Below are positions 31,991 to 41,960 of a stretch of 64,000 bases of DNA, one piece after another. Position numbers and translations under genes: made by a program. The stretch is from positions 17,197,001-17,261,000 of the forward strand of contig JBANSL010000019.1 in the NCBI GenBank assembly GCA_037127255.1, in the 5' to 3' direction. This DNA comes from Persicaria tinctoria (Eukaryota; Streptophyta; Magnoliopsida; Caryophyllales; Polygonaceae). The notes under the pieces are model-generated. The model worked only from the letters and a program-made list of their open reading frames with translations. It had not been told where the DNA came from and made no database searches. Every line of letters begins with the position of its first letter. The stretch's first letter is position 1.

Positions 31991-32424
31991 TTAAATTCTC
32001 AAACTCTTGTAATCCTTTCTTTCACCCTTCAAGTTCTTAGTGTTTATTTGAAGAAAAGTTTGCATCTTTGTAAGTCTTCTTAATTTTTCTTAAAGTTTCA
32101 ATAAATTGCTTGTATTTTACAGTCACGAGTTAATATAAAAGGTTTATAATTTGTGTTTATTTTCTGTTTTCTAAATTTCGTTACTATAATTATACCTGGG
32201 TTCCAAATTGGTATCAGAGTCATTAGAAGTATTACTCTAAACCAAAAAATATATTTCTATTTACTGATTATCTTATTATTCAAATTAACACTATTAACGT
32301 GCGCGTGCTTGGTTTAATCGTAAACCCGCTTGGTCAGCCCACGATAGGGTGGTCCCGGTAGATGATCCCACGCCAACTATAGTGTTAACTCTGAATTTAT
32401 AATGTTAATCAGTCTCTAAGAAAT
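31991..32424 (+). promoter_or_regulatory. Viral leader with primer site and stem-loop
   Basis: TGGTATCAGAGT (32209-32220) matches the initiator tRNA-Met primer site at 11 of 12 positions. Downstream, TTAACACTAT (32285-32294) pairs perfectly with ATAGTGTTAA (32379-32388), closing a loop of 84 bases just before the first ORF at 32425. Confidence 0.75.
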
Positions 32425-33219
32425 ATGGCTTTACAGTTTAGAAGAATGCTTTCTAGGGGTTCTAGTTCTAATAGTAACCCTGTTGTGCATAGTAATGAAA
32501 ACTTGTATACTAATGATGAAAACAATATGGTTGATTGGTCCATTCCTCATCAGAATATAGAGTCCATTTACAGAATTGGAATTATAGACTTTAAAACAGC
32601 CTTTAGTGTAAGAAGTCATGAAGAAACCATTAGTCTTAATAAAGAGCAACAATCTTTACAACTTTTATCCTCTTTATCATTAAATAAATATCAAACAAAA
32701 GGTTATAGATATATTCATCTAGGTTTAATACAAGTTGCTCTAAAACCGTTAGCCAGAAAAGGAATTGATACTCCTGTTTTTATAGCCTTAAGAGATGATA
32801 GACTTAAATCCTACAAAGACTCTTTAATAGCTATAATTCAAACAAACATATGCAATGGCCCAGTCTATTTTAATTGTTCCCCCAATTTTCATGTTGATCT
32901 TACAGACCCAAGAGTTACCCAGACACTAACCTTAGACGTAAAAATTCTAAAAGATAATTTTAAACAACTGTCAAAAAATTTTGCTATAATCTATAGAGTT
33001 CATTATAGACTTTTAACTTCTTTAACTGACCCAAAATGTTTAATCCCTCCTGTCCCAAGAGGAGAAACAACTTTACTTCAATTAGAAGCTGAAAAATCCA
33101 CAATATTCACTCCCAAGCTTATTAAGTGGGATGATATAACAATCCCAACTACCTTAGAACTTGAACATGATTGTCCCCTAGATAATTTAGAAAAAAAGAG
33201 ATGTCTCATAAATAACTGA
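32425..33219 (+). CDS. Viral movement protein (30K superfamily), frame lost at its C-terminal end
   Basis: This 264-residue product of the first viral frame is similar in layout to caulimovirid cell-to-cell movement proteins, which make tubules through plasmodesmata. It has a YRYIHLGLIQVALKPL block and an NFHVDLTDPR block typical of the petuvirus-like group. It ends at a TGA (33217-33219) because of a frameshift; the coding sense continues in the +1 frame from about 33215. In relatives this domain is the N-terminal part of one long polyprotein. The start ATG at 32425 follows the leader stem-loop. Confidence 0.75.
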   Translation: MALQFRRMLSRGSSSNSNPVVHSNENLYTNDENNMVDWSIPHQNIESIYRIGIIDFKTAFSVRSHEETISLNKEQQSLQLLSSLSLNKYQTKGYRYIHLGLIQVALKPLARKGIDTPVFIALRDDRLKSYKDSLIAIIQTNICNGPVYFNCSPNFHVDLTDPRVTQTLTLDVKILKDNFKQLSKNFAIIYRVHYRLLTSLTDPKCLIPPVPRGETTLLQLEAEKSTIFTPKLIKWDDITIPTTLELEHDCPLDNLEKKRCLINN

Positions 33220-35053
33220 GAATCCAGATGGAAAAGTACTTCTTAAATTTGGTTTCAGTAGAAGTTATTCAACTTTACCAAGACTAAGAAACAATTTATC
33301 TCCTAGATCTTCTTTTTCAGACTCCTTCTACACCGCTAGAAATACTAATTACAGTAGAAGAAATAAAAGTATAGATTTAGGAAGAAAAGACACAGAAGTA
33401 ATCCTAGACTTCAATAGTCCTATACTTGATCAAATTATTGACCCTATAGACCAAACACCATCCTCTCCTACAGATAGTGAAATGAATAGATATTCTTCAA
33501 TAAATGTTATTACGAACTCCACCTTCACGATAAATAAAGAATATCTTAGAACTGACTTTAATTCAAGAAAAAACAAAGATAAAAGGAATTGGTTCCTAAG
33601 TTTTGAAGAAAGTCATAGAAATAAAATTAGAGAAATTTGGTATTCTGAAATGGAGAAAACTCAATGTAATATTCTTTTCTTCACTTGGTTCAAATATTAT
33701 CTTAAGAAAAACGGAATAGAACACCCTTTTAATTATAAGTCTATAGAAGTACAGACTAGACTTACCAAAACTTGGAACATTCTACCAGATGGAATTGTTC
33801 ATTCCATCCACCCTCCTCTCAAAGGAATAAAAATTAAAACTGAAGAAGGAGAAATAACAGGAGAACCATTTAAAAATGATAGGATGAATACCTCGGATAA
33901 TAGAACTTGTACATTAGAAGACGTTAAAAAGGTTTATCAACAAAATAATTATTCTAATCAACTTCTTCATACTATAGCCTCCCAAGTAGAACTTGTTCAC
34001 GAAAAAATAGCAATTGAAGATCCTAAGTTTCCTAGAAGTATTTCTAGACCGCATTTTCAAATTCAAGGAATTCCAAAAGACACTTTAAAAAATGTTTCAT
34101 TAAGTTCACCTTTAACTCTAATTGACAGAATAAACCTAAAATTAGACAAAGAAAAACAAATACAATGTATAAACGAACAAAATAGTGAATCCTCCTCCAA
34201 CTATCCTACTACTGAAGAATCTACTGATAATTCAGAAGATTCAGATAATGAGAAAATAATTCATAATATTGAAGCGAATTTTAAAGACGACTCTTTAGAG
34301 ATAAATAAAATGAGAAGAAATAAAAGGGGATTTCAAAGGTATTTTCAAAGACATAGAGGAATTAATAGAAATATGGACACTAGGAACTTTTATTCTAGAC
34401 CTACTCCTCTAGATATTCAATATGAAGAAAGATCTAAATTTAGATCTACAGACTATAATGGACAAAGCATTTATGAATGGAATATAGATGGGAAATCAGA
34501 AGGAGAAATCCTAAATACTCTGCAAGAAATGGGAATGGCTAATATAGCCTATAAGTGTTCAGATAAAAGTGACCAAGTTTGTGTATCCTTGATTGTTACT
34601 GGATTCACAGGACAACTAAAAAATTGGTGGGACAATGCCCTAACTTACCAACAAAAAGAAGAAATCTTAAATTACAAAAACGATTTAGGAGAAGAAGAAC
34701 CAGTGAATCAATTAATTTACACAATAAGTATGCACTTTATTGGAAACCCTAAAGAAGAGCTCCAAGCTAATAGAGAGATACTCTCTAATTTAAAGTGTAA
34801 AACACTTAGTGATTATAGATGGTATAAAGACGTTTTCCTTTCATATGTATTCAAGAGATCAGACTGTAACAAAGGATATTGGAAGGAACACTTCGTTTCC
34901 GGCCTTCCTTCTCTATTCGCTCAAAGAATTAATCAAAAAATTAAAGAAGAATTACAATCTGAAGAAATCCCTTGGAAAGACATAACATATGGACAACTAA
35001 CTGCTTTTATTAAAAAAGAAGGATTAGCCTTATGTTCTGAACTTAAAATATAG
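33215..35053 (+). CDS. Viral coat-protein region of the polyprotein, ending at a stop codon
   Basis: The frame is open from about 33215, with the first ATG at 33482, to a TAG at 35051-35053. The C-terminal half has the caulimovirid coat pattern: ITGFTGQL-like VTGFTGQLKNWWDN, ELQANREILSNLKCKTL, and YWKEHFVSGLPSLFAQRI. An acidic serine-rich stretch (about 34190-34260) and a basic Arg-rich stretch (34310-34380) precede it. The same frame continues past the TAG into a CCHC knuckle. The first third overlaps the duplicated fragment at 30888-31243. Confidence 0.75.
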   Translation, partial: TENPDGKVLLKFGFSRSYSTLPRLRNNLSPRSSFSDSFYTARNTNYSRRNKSIDLGRKDTEVILDFNSPILDQIIDPIDQTPSSPTDSEMNRYSSINVITNSTFTINKEYLRTDFNSRKNKDKRNWFLSFEESHRNKIREIWYSEMEKTQCNILFFTWFKYYLKKNGIEHPFNYKSIEVQTRLTKTWNILPDGIVHSIHPPLKGIKIKTEEGEITGEPFKNDRMNTSDNRTCTLEDVKKVYQQNNYSNQLLHTIASQVELVHEKIAIEDPKFPRSISRPHFQIQGIPKDTLKNVSLSSPLTLIDRINLKLDKEKQIQCINEQNSESSSNYPTTEESTDNSEDSDNEKIIHNIEANFKDDSLEINKMRRNKRGFQRYFQRHRGINRNMDTRNFYSRPTPLDIQYEERSKFRSTDYNGQSIYEWNIDGKSEGEILNTLQEMGMANIAYKCSDKSDQVCVSLIVTGFTGQLKNWWDNALTYQQKEEILNYKNDLGEEEPVNQLIYTISMHFIGNPKEELQANREILSNLKCKTLSDYRWYKDVFLSYVFKRSDCNKGYWKEHFVSGLPSLFAQRINQKIKEELQSEEIPWKDITYGQLTAFIKKEGLALCSELKI

Positions 35054-35584
35054 GCTAAATATGGTAAAGATAAAGGATCAAGAAGAAAAGAGTTAGGAAA
35101 CTTTTGTCAAGACTTTGGATTAGAAAAAATCAGCGATCCACCTAGTAAAAGAAAACAATTCAAGAAAACTGATAGAAAACAGAGTTTTAGAAGATATAGA
35201 AACAATCAGCAAAATAATAAAAAATCAAATAAATCTAAAGATAAGAAAATTATTTGCTATAAATGTGGAAAACCGGGTCATAAAGCCAATCAGTGCAATC
35301 TTAGACAAAAGATTTCAGAAGTCTGTAAAGAGGATAATGAATTAAAAGAAAAACTAGGTAAAATCCTTATTAAAGATTCATCAGAAGAAGAAAATCAAGA
35401 ATCATCAGACTCTGATGACTCAGGAACTACTCAATTATGTTATGTCATAACAAAAGAAGTAGAAAAAGAGGCTTTATTCCAACTCATAGATAAAATTGAA
35501 GATCCAGCCATAAAACAAGAATATTTTATTAAATTAAAAAACTTAATTTTCAGAGAACAAAAAACTCTGCCTGAAGAACCGTTT
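35054..35584 (+). pseudogene. Viral nucleocapsid-like part with CCHC zinc knuckle
   Basis: In the frame of the coat region after its stop codon, a lysine/arginine-rich stretch leads to CYKCGKPGHKANQC (35255-35296), the CCHC RNA-binding motif found in caulimovirid coat proteins. An acidic Ser/Asp-rich stretch follows. The frame then runs into inserted foreign DNA at about 35585. Confidence 0.8.
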
Positions 35585-35905
35585 AGTTTATCGAGGCGAC
35601 TCCGTTTTCCGGAAATTTCCTAGGAGGTTCGTCTTCATCGCCCACAGGAGGGACTCCTGATGTACCGCTGGCCAGCGGTGTCATCGCTTGGTGGTGCTTG
35701 GCTCCGGGGTTTGTCCGTGTTGTTGTCAGCTCCTTTTGGTTAGGTTCGTCGGTTCGTCTGGGGTTGTTTAGTTGTCACTTTTGTATTGCACCGTTTACTT
35801 TAGATTGTATGCTCGACGGTTCGCCGTCTGCCGACTCTGTCGGCCTCTCGATGAGCCAGGCCTGTCTGGCCATCGAATTTTCACCTAATCAAAAAAAAAA
35901 AAAAA
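35585..35905 (+). mobile_element. Retroposon 3' end inserted in the viral polyprotein
   Basis: A GC-richer block with no viral character ends in a poly(A) of about 20 (35890-35910) and splits the viral coding frame. Its layout fits a 5'-truncated LINE 3' end. The coding frame resumes directly after the poly(A). The target duplication is too short or A-rich to define. Confidence 0.75.
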
Positions 35906-35911
35906 AAAAAG

Positions 35912-38146
35912 ATGATAAGCAAAAGACCTTCATCAAGTATATTCTCCTCTATAACTACTAAAGACCTTCAGGCTGAAGTTAATAATTTGAAGAAAGAAGT
36001 TAATGCTTTACAAGAACAACTTATTCTAAATGAAGCCAAAGACTTAGAATTAGAAACTAGAATTGCTCATCTTGAATTAAATAAACATGGCAGTGATGAA
36101 CAATATTCAGACTCATTCTCTAATATTAGATCTAAAGAAGATATTAATATTAATGACGATACTTTCATAAATGTTATTGATCAAATAAACTTTCAAAAAT
36201 GGTATGTTCATATAACCATAAAAGTTGAAGATTTCGTATTTAATACTATCGCTCTATTAGACAGCGGAGCTGACCTCAATTGCATTTGCGAAGGGATTAT
36301 TCCTTCAAAATATTATCATAAAACTACAGAAAAGCTACAAAATGCAAATGGTTTAAGAATGAAACTTAATTACAAAATCCCCAGTACATCTGTTTGTAAC
36401 AATGGATATTGTTTTAAAAATACTTTTATAATGGTAAAAGACTTAGCACAAGAGGTTATATTAGGAACACCTTTTTTAACACAGATCTATCCTTTTAAAG
36501 TTAACAGACATGGTGTTCATACTAAAGTAATGGGAACCAAATTAACATTTAAATTTCTTAATCCCGTTACACACTCAGATGTCACTTTACTCCAGTCCTC
36601 AACAATAATAAAGAAAATAAACCTCATCACAAGAAAGTCGTCATTAATCAACTCTTTAACCAAAGAGATTTGCAATCTTAAAATAGAAGAAAAATTAGTG
36701 AATCCTAATCTACAGATAAAAATAAAAGAGCTTGAAGAACTCTTTAAAAAATCAGTTTGTTCAGAGTCCCCAATAGCTTTTTGGGAAAGAAAAAGACATC
36801 AAGTAACTTTACCTTATGAAAAAGAATTTAAAGAAATCAATATTCCTACTAAAGCCAGACCAATACAAATGAACTTAGAATTATTAAATTACTGTAAAGA
36901 AGAAATAAAGTCTCTGTTAACTAAAAACTTAATTAGAGAATCAAAGTCTCCATGGAGTTGTGCAGCCTTTTACGTAAATAACCAAGCAGAAAAGGAAAGA
37001 GGAACACCTCGTCTTGTTATAAATTATAAACCACTTAATAAGGCTTTGCAATGGATAAGATATCCTATACCAAATAAAAGAGATTTACTTAATAGACTTT
37101 TTGACTCTAATATATATTCAAAATTTGATATGAAAAGTGGATTTTGGCAAATACAAATAATAGAAGAAGATAGATACAAAACAGCTTTTACAGTTCCCTT
37201 TGGACATTACGAATGGAATGTAATGCCATTTGGATTAAAAAATGCACCTTCGGAATTTCAAAAAATTATGAACGATATATTTAATCCATACTCCAAATTT
37301 ATAATAGTATATATAGATGATGTTTTAATATTCTCTAAAACCATAGAAGAACATTTTAAACATTTAAATACTTTCCTATATGTCATAAAGAAAAATGGTC
37401 TAGCAGTCTCAGCCCCAAAAATAAAATTATTTCAAACCAAGATAAGATTTTTAGGACATAATATTTATCAACAAACCATAAGACCTATAAACAGAAGTAT
37501 AGAATTTGCCAATAAATTTCCAGATGAAATAAAAGATAAAACACAACTTCAAAGATTCTTAGGATGTTTAAATTACATCTCAGACTTCTTCCCTAATCTT
37601 AGAACAATATGTACTCTTCTATTTCAAAGACTAAAGAAAAATCCTACCCCATGGACAGAAGAACATACTAAAATCGTTCGTATGATAAAAGAAAAGGTAA
37701 AAACTCTGTCGTGTATTAATATTCCTCATCCATCTGCATTTATGATAGTCGAAACAGATGCCTCAGAAATAGGCTATGGAGGAATACTAAAGCAAAGACT
37801 CCAAGAACAAACTAAAGAAACTTTAGTTAGGTACTATTCTGGTGTTTGGTCGGGACCACAAAAGAATTATAGTACTGTTAAAAAAGAAGTTCTTTCTATA
37901 GTTTTATGTATTTCAAAATTTCAAGACGATCTTTACAATAAGAAATTTTTACTTAGAGTAGATTGCAAATCTGCTAAAGAGATTTTACAAAAAGATGTTC
38001 AAAATTTAGTTTCTAAACAAATTTTTGCTAGATGGCAAGCTATAGTTTCAGTCTTTGACTTTGAAATAGAATTTATAAAAGGAGAACAAAATTCCTTACC
38101 TGATTTTCTTACAAGAGAATTTTTACAGGGAAAAACAGCACAATGA
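35912..38146 (+). CDS. Viral protease, reverse transcriptase and RNase H
   Basis: The product is 744 residues. A coiled-coil start (LQAEVNNLKKEVNALQEQL, about residues 20-50) is followed by the aspartic protease motif LLDSGAD near residue 115. The reverse transcriptase has the KFDMKSGFWQI and PFGLKNAPSEFQ blocks and the catalytic YIDDVLIF near residue 468. RNase H has ETDASEIGYGG, KKEVLSIVL and LRVDCKSAKEIL. It lacks an integrase. This section is open throughout, the best preserved part of the insert. Its ATG (35912) lies directly after the inserted poly(A), so the original start was further upstream. The stop overlaps the ATG of the next small ORF (ATGA). Confidence 0.9.
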   Translation: MISKRPSSSIFSSITTKDLQAEVNNLKKEVNALQEQLILNEAKDLELETRIAHLELNKHGSDEQYSDSFSNIRSKEDININDDTFINVIDQINFQKWYVHITIKVEDFVFNTIALLDSGADLNCICEGIIPSKYYHKTTEKLQNANGLRMKLNYKIPSTSVCNNGYCFKNTFIMVKDLAQEVILGTPFLTQIYPFKVNRHGVHTKVMGTKLTFKFLNPVTHSDVTLLQSSTIIKKINLITRKSSLINSLTKEICNLKIEEKLVNPNLQIKIKELEELFKKSVCSESPIAFWERKRHQVTLPYEKEFKEINIPTKARPIQMNLELLNYCKEEIKSLLTKNLIRESKSPWSCAAFYVNNQAEKERGTPRLVINYKPLNKALQWIRYPIPNKRDLLNRLFDSNIYSKFDMKSGFWQIQIIEEDRYKTAFTVPFGHYEWNVMPFGLKNAPSEFQKIMNDIFNPYSKFIIVYIDDVLIFSKTIEEHFKHLNTFLYVIKKNGLAVSAPKIKLFQTKIRFLGHNIYQQTIRPINRSIEFANKFPDEIKDKTQLQRFLGCLNYISDFFPNLRTICTLLFQRLKKNPTPWTEEHTKIVRMIKEKVKTLSCINIPHPSAFMIVETDASEIGYGGILKQRLQEQTKETLVRYYSGVWSGPQKNYSTVKKEVLSIVLCISKFQDDLYNKKFLLRVDCKSAKEILQKDVQNLVSKQIFARWQAIVSVFDFEIEFIKGEQNSLPDFLTREFLQGKTAQ

Positions 38147-38319
38147 AATTTATTTATAAAACATGGAAGGAGAAGATTGAACAAGATTTATGGATTCCCG
38201 CAGTACAAGATGTGATAGACATTTCAATCCTCCATGGCTATCCTAATCAAGAAATGATTGATTTTCTTAAGAAATTAAAATTAGAAGCCAGAAAGAGATT
38301 AAATAAAATTCCATTCTGA
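38143..38319 (+). CDS. Viral small ORF A (58 aa)
   Basis: Starts with an ATGA overlap with the RT stop and ends at 38319. Basic and helical in character, with SILHGYPNQEMIDFL and ending NKIPF. It resembles small ORF B over its last 31 residues, with the same spacing of SIL, G, P and the terminal IPF. No database family is known to me. Coupled translation by re-initiation is suggested by the overlap. Confidence 0.5.
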   Translation: MKFIYKTWKEKIEQDLWIPAVQDVIDISILHGYPNQEMIDFLKKLKLEARKRLNKIPF

Positions 38320-38375
38320 TAAATATTTCCATTATCAACTGCCTTTTTACAAAAAGAATTTATACAGATTTTTAT

Positions 38376-38567
38376 ATGAAGGCTATCATTATTAATCCTC
38401 ATTTCAAGCCATTGAGAGAACAGATAGAGCAAGAGTTACAAATACCATTTCTCCGTACAATGCTCAGACTATCTATATTACGTGGAGATCCAGATTTTAA
38501 TCTAATATTGGTTATTGACCAAAGATTACAAATTACAGATAAGAGATTTCGAAGTATTCCATTCTAA
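38376..38567 (+). CDS. Viral small ORF B (63 aa)
   Basis: Starts at 38376 and ends in TAATG, so its stop shares a base with the start of the next ORF. It contains LSILRGDPDFNLILVIDQ and ends RSIPF, matching small ORF A in the spacing of its key residues. Function unknown; it is possibly a duplicated small protein, or an upstream coupling ORF that sets translation of the next gene. Confidence 0.5.
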   Translation: MKAIIINPHFKPLREQIEQELQIPFLRTMLRLSILRGDPDFNLILVIDQRLQITDKRFRSIPF

Positions 38568-39711
38568 TGGAATCCAGTAGCAGAAAACAGATCCCACAAG
38601 ATTATGAGCTTGTTCCTACAAGTTCAGCAATTGTCCCAACCCAAAATCAGTTCCAATCTCTTTCAGAATTTCCTCCTCTCTCATATCAAGAAGTTCTTTT
38701 TAGTCCAAAAACTCCTGCTAAGGCAATTCCCAAAAGAGACACTCCTTATTTCAGATATGTTACAAAACAAAATCCCATACAAGAAGTCTACCTTACCCCA
38801 GAACATGAAGTCCTGTCACAAACACAAATAGAACCTTTTATTACCAAACTCTTCCCTACAGACTTTCAATGGTTTTCAGATGATTTAAGAAAGACTAGAA
38901 GATTCTATGAGCTCATCCTCATAGACTCTGGTTCTGCTGAAATCATCCACAGAATGTGTGAGTCGGATACAAAAAAGATCAACTTCTCTAAAATAAAGAT
39001 TCTTCAAGTCCTCACTGTTTCCGACTGGAGTAGCCCTTGGGATCTTAAACCCTTTACGGTTCCTCAAGCCCTTCCTGGCTACTCCTACATAGACTACAAA
39101 AATGCTTGGTATTACACATTATTGCTAAGACCCTATAGTCATTCTTGGTTCATCTTCTTTGACAGAAGATGCAATGACAATATTCCAGTATGGTTCTATC
39201 ATTGGTGGTATCACTTTGGTGCTATTGATGATATTTACCCAGATCTCGCAAGAGTTACTTATGATTATTATTGTAAGCATTCTCTAAATAAACCTTTTAC
39301 CAAACCTCTTAGGTTTCACAAAGATACTGGTTTAGCATGGATTTTTTGCTGGACCTATGAGACCATCCAAGTCCTCCCAAAACCATTCCCCTTAACATTA
39401 TGCAGGAAATAAAAAATCAGATAGTGGGAAAAGTTTGATCTCAATGTTCTCACCATACCAAAGATACAAGAAATCCTGTCCAGGAAAAAACCAAAACCCC
39501 AAAGCCCAATACCACAAACAAATAGCCCAATACCTCCACAACAATCTCCAGTAAATTGCCCTGCTGATCAATTAAAGCAATGGCAAGAATTCCAGGCCTT
39601 CCAAAAATACCTAGCATCACAAAATGTACAACCAGCAGCATCCACCTCACAAAACAGTCCACCCATAAAAGATGATCCTTCACAAGATGCTCAAGACCCA
39701 TATGATTTTTA
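38567..39711 (+). CDS. Viral downstream ORF (ORF2-like), frame broken near 39412
   Basis: The open part (281 residues, to 39412) contains FPTDFQWFSDDLRKTRRFYE, WYYTLLLRPYSHSWFIFFD and a WYHWWYHFG-type aromatic block. This pattern is familiar from proteins encoded next to endogenous caulimovirids in plant genomes, function unknown. After the stop, another frame continues with a proline/glutamine-rich tail to a TAG at 39709-39711 (DPYDF end), so the ORF was longer before an indel. It starts through the TAATG overlap with small ORF B. Confidence 0.6.
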
Positions 39712-39740
39712 GTTTATATGTTCTTTATATGTAATTTTTT

Positions 39741-40110
39741 TTAAAAAAAAAAATAAAAAAAAATGATGATGATGAGTATTTGTAAGTATTGTATTATAAG
39801 TATTGCGTATATTTGTAAATATTGTATTATATACGCATATGGTGTAATCAGTAAATCAACTAGACCACTGAAGACATCAAGAGAAGAAAGACGACACATA
39901 CTGAAGGAAAGAAGAGAAGACAACAGACACTATTCCCCGTCACTATTCACTGTCACTATTTACCGTCACTATTCACAACAAAAGTTACTATGCACTATTC
40001 ACTATTTCAACGTTGAAATAGTGAATAGTGCATAGTGACGGGGAATAGTGCATAGTGACGGTGACCGCGCTGAGGACATATTTACATAGTGACGGGGAAT
40101 AGTGCATAGG
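39741..40110 (+). repeat. Viral intergenic repeat region, plus orientation
   Basis: An A-rich start (39739-39763) is followed by sequence that is the reverse complement of 31430-31725. It contains many copies of CACTATTC/GAATAGTG words and a perfect 50-base palindrome at 39987-40036. The viral homology ends at about 40110. Confidence 0.8.
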
Positions 40111-41960
40111 CGCGAGCAGATTGAGCCATGGCGCCAGGCTGTTTTGAATCGGGAGGAAGATGATGTCGTGGCTCATGTGGGCCCCTTGCCTTTACAAAAT
40201 GTGTTTTAATAACTTAACCGGTTGGGAATTATGTTAATTAGTTAGTTTGGTTCGGCCGGGTTCAGGTTATCCGTTTATTTATTTAACTAATTAGCGAAAT
40301 TAAAATTATTATAAATATACAACATTATTTGAGGTTTTAAGAGATAAAATATTATTTTTGGAGATTTTATAAAAGGTTGGAAAGTGATTTAATAAATAAA
40401 TTGAAAAAGGAGCTCACCAAAAAAAAATTGAAAAAGGAATTTAGCGAGTATTTTCAAGGGTCGGAACTCTTAACTGTTTAATTCAGATTTGAAATGGTTT
40501 TGCAGCTAACTTGGGAATAAGACGATGACTAACTAGCATGATAATATGATAGGTTGACTAACGGAATGATATATGTGACTAATAACATGACTTGTGGTGA
40601 ATTATTCTAAGAAATTAATTGTTAATATTTATGATGATGATGATATATGTTCAGATGGTAAGTGTGAGTATAAAATGGTAATATGTGAAATTGGCTAAGC
40701 ACGATACGGAGATTGTCATAAGCTAATGAGGATGATGTTATGATCGAATTAATAAAGATGTTGGGTTATGAGATATGGTGAGACGAGATGAGAAATGAAG
40801 ATGAGATGATAATGTTAATAATGACGAGATGGTTGAGTTATCATATCTGTGTATCTTATATGTTTCATATGTGACTTGTGTGCTTTGTGTAAATTAGACT
40901 GATTATGTTAATTATGAGATTACTAGGTGATCTATGATCTGTTGGATTGCTTGCTATTACTGATTATTGTTTGGATTCTGCGCTTCTCCGGGTAAGTACC
41001 TCCGGGGCTTACTCAGTAACCAGTACCTCCTGCCTGATGTGTCATATAGTATGTAGGTGTTTCATATGCATAAAAGCATGCCATGTAGTATCATGCTTAG
41101 GACTTGCACTTACGAATGAGCATTCTTATTCTGTATGCGTTTGAATACAGAACGGTCGATATCTGTGAGTCTTAGAGTCCTTGCTAGGGTCATAGGACAG
41201 CCCAGCTCCATCGGGTTTCGTCCTGAGTCATTCGAGTCGTTGGAACACCTTTACTATTATCAACATTATTATTTTCTTTTCGCCAGATACATGATATGAT
41301 GATGATGAGATCCGATATGCTATGGAATCGAACTGGCCAGTCTCCACCCTATTTGGAAGAGGGGTGGTGGTAGAAGAGGGATATACCAGTTGGTATTATT
41401 TGTTAAGGTCTTACTTCATATTATGCGTATATGAATTAGGAGCATGATAGTGTGGTTAATATTTCAGTACTACATGAAGACATCCTTTATTCTAGGCATA
41501 AGCGTATTATATGTCCTCGGCGCGGTCAGAGGACCCGCGGGCGGACTCTTTGTGGTATAGTTTCAGGTACCCGTTTTACTACTTGATTTCGTATTGTTAT
41601 GACGGGGACCATGCATATGGAGGAGAGTGAGTGTTGAACCCTGACTTCACCGAATTTATACTTTTGAGATTTCCCTCTACTTATATTATGTTTTGAACCG
41701 GTTTTGTCGTGGCGTCCGTTGTATCGTTTTCAGAACTTATGTCCCTTGCATGATAAAGGGCATTCCGCGTTGTAGCCTTAGGACAGGTACAGGGGTTTAC
41801 CCCGGGGTCTCCAACGGACCTTCCGGATTTGGGTGCGAAATCCCGCTTTAAACTACACACCTTCGATTTCAAACCTTCAACCTGTACTCGGGGCGCAAGA
41901 TCCTAACGAGGGTTTTCATCCCTCGAAACGTAAATCGGGAATCATAATCCCGGACCGTTA
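40111..41960. other. Probable gypsy/chromovirus LTR-like DNA
   Basis: The first ~90 bases can be read as a short C-terminal coding end (NREEDDVVAHVGPLPLQN, then stop at about 40204), of unknown origin. CTCCGGGTAAGTACCTCCGG and GGGCTTACTCAGTAAC near 40985-41020 are reminiscent of chromovirus LTRs. No LTR ends or target duplications could be fixed. A 20-base word at 41509-41528 matches the viral repeat region with one mismatch. Confidence 0.35.

Larger units (their letters stand above)
30888..40110 (+). mobile_element. Endogenous caulimovirid (petuvirus/florendovirus-like), rearranged and decayed
   Basis: Read on the plus strand the order is promoter, primer site for tRNA-Met, movement protein, coat region with a CCHC knuckle, protease, reverse transcriptase, RNase H, two small ORFs and a downstream ORF. 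There are no LTRs and no integrase, which marks a plant pararetrovirus rather than a retrotransposon. A duplicated coat-region fragment (30888-31243) and an inverted copy of the intergenic/promoter region (31244-31725) precede the main copy. The genus is an inference from gene order. Confidence 0.88.

Noticed and set aside
30888..40110. LTR retrotransposon
   Set aside because: There is no integrase and no LTR pair; a movement protein and pararetroviral gene order are present.
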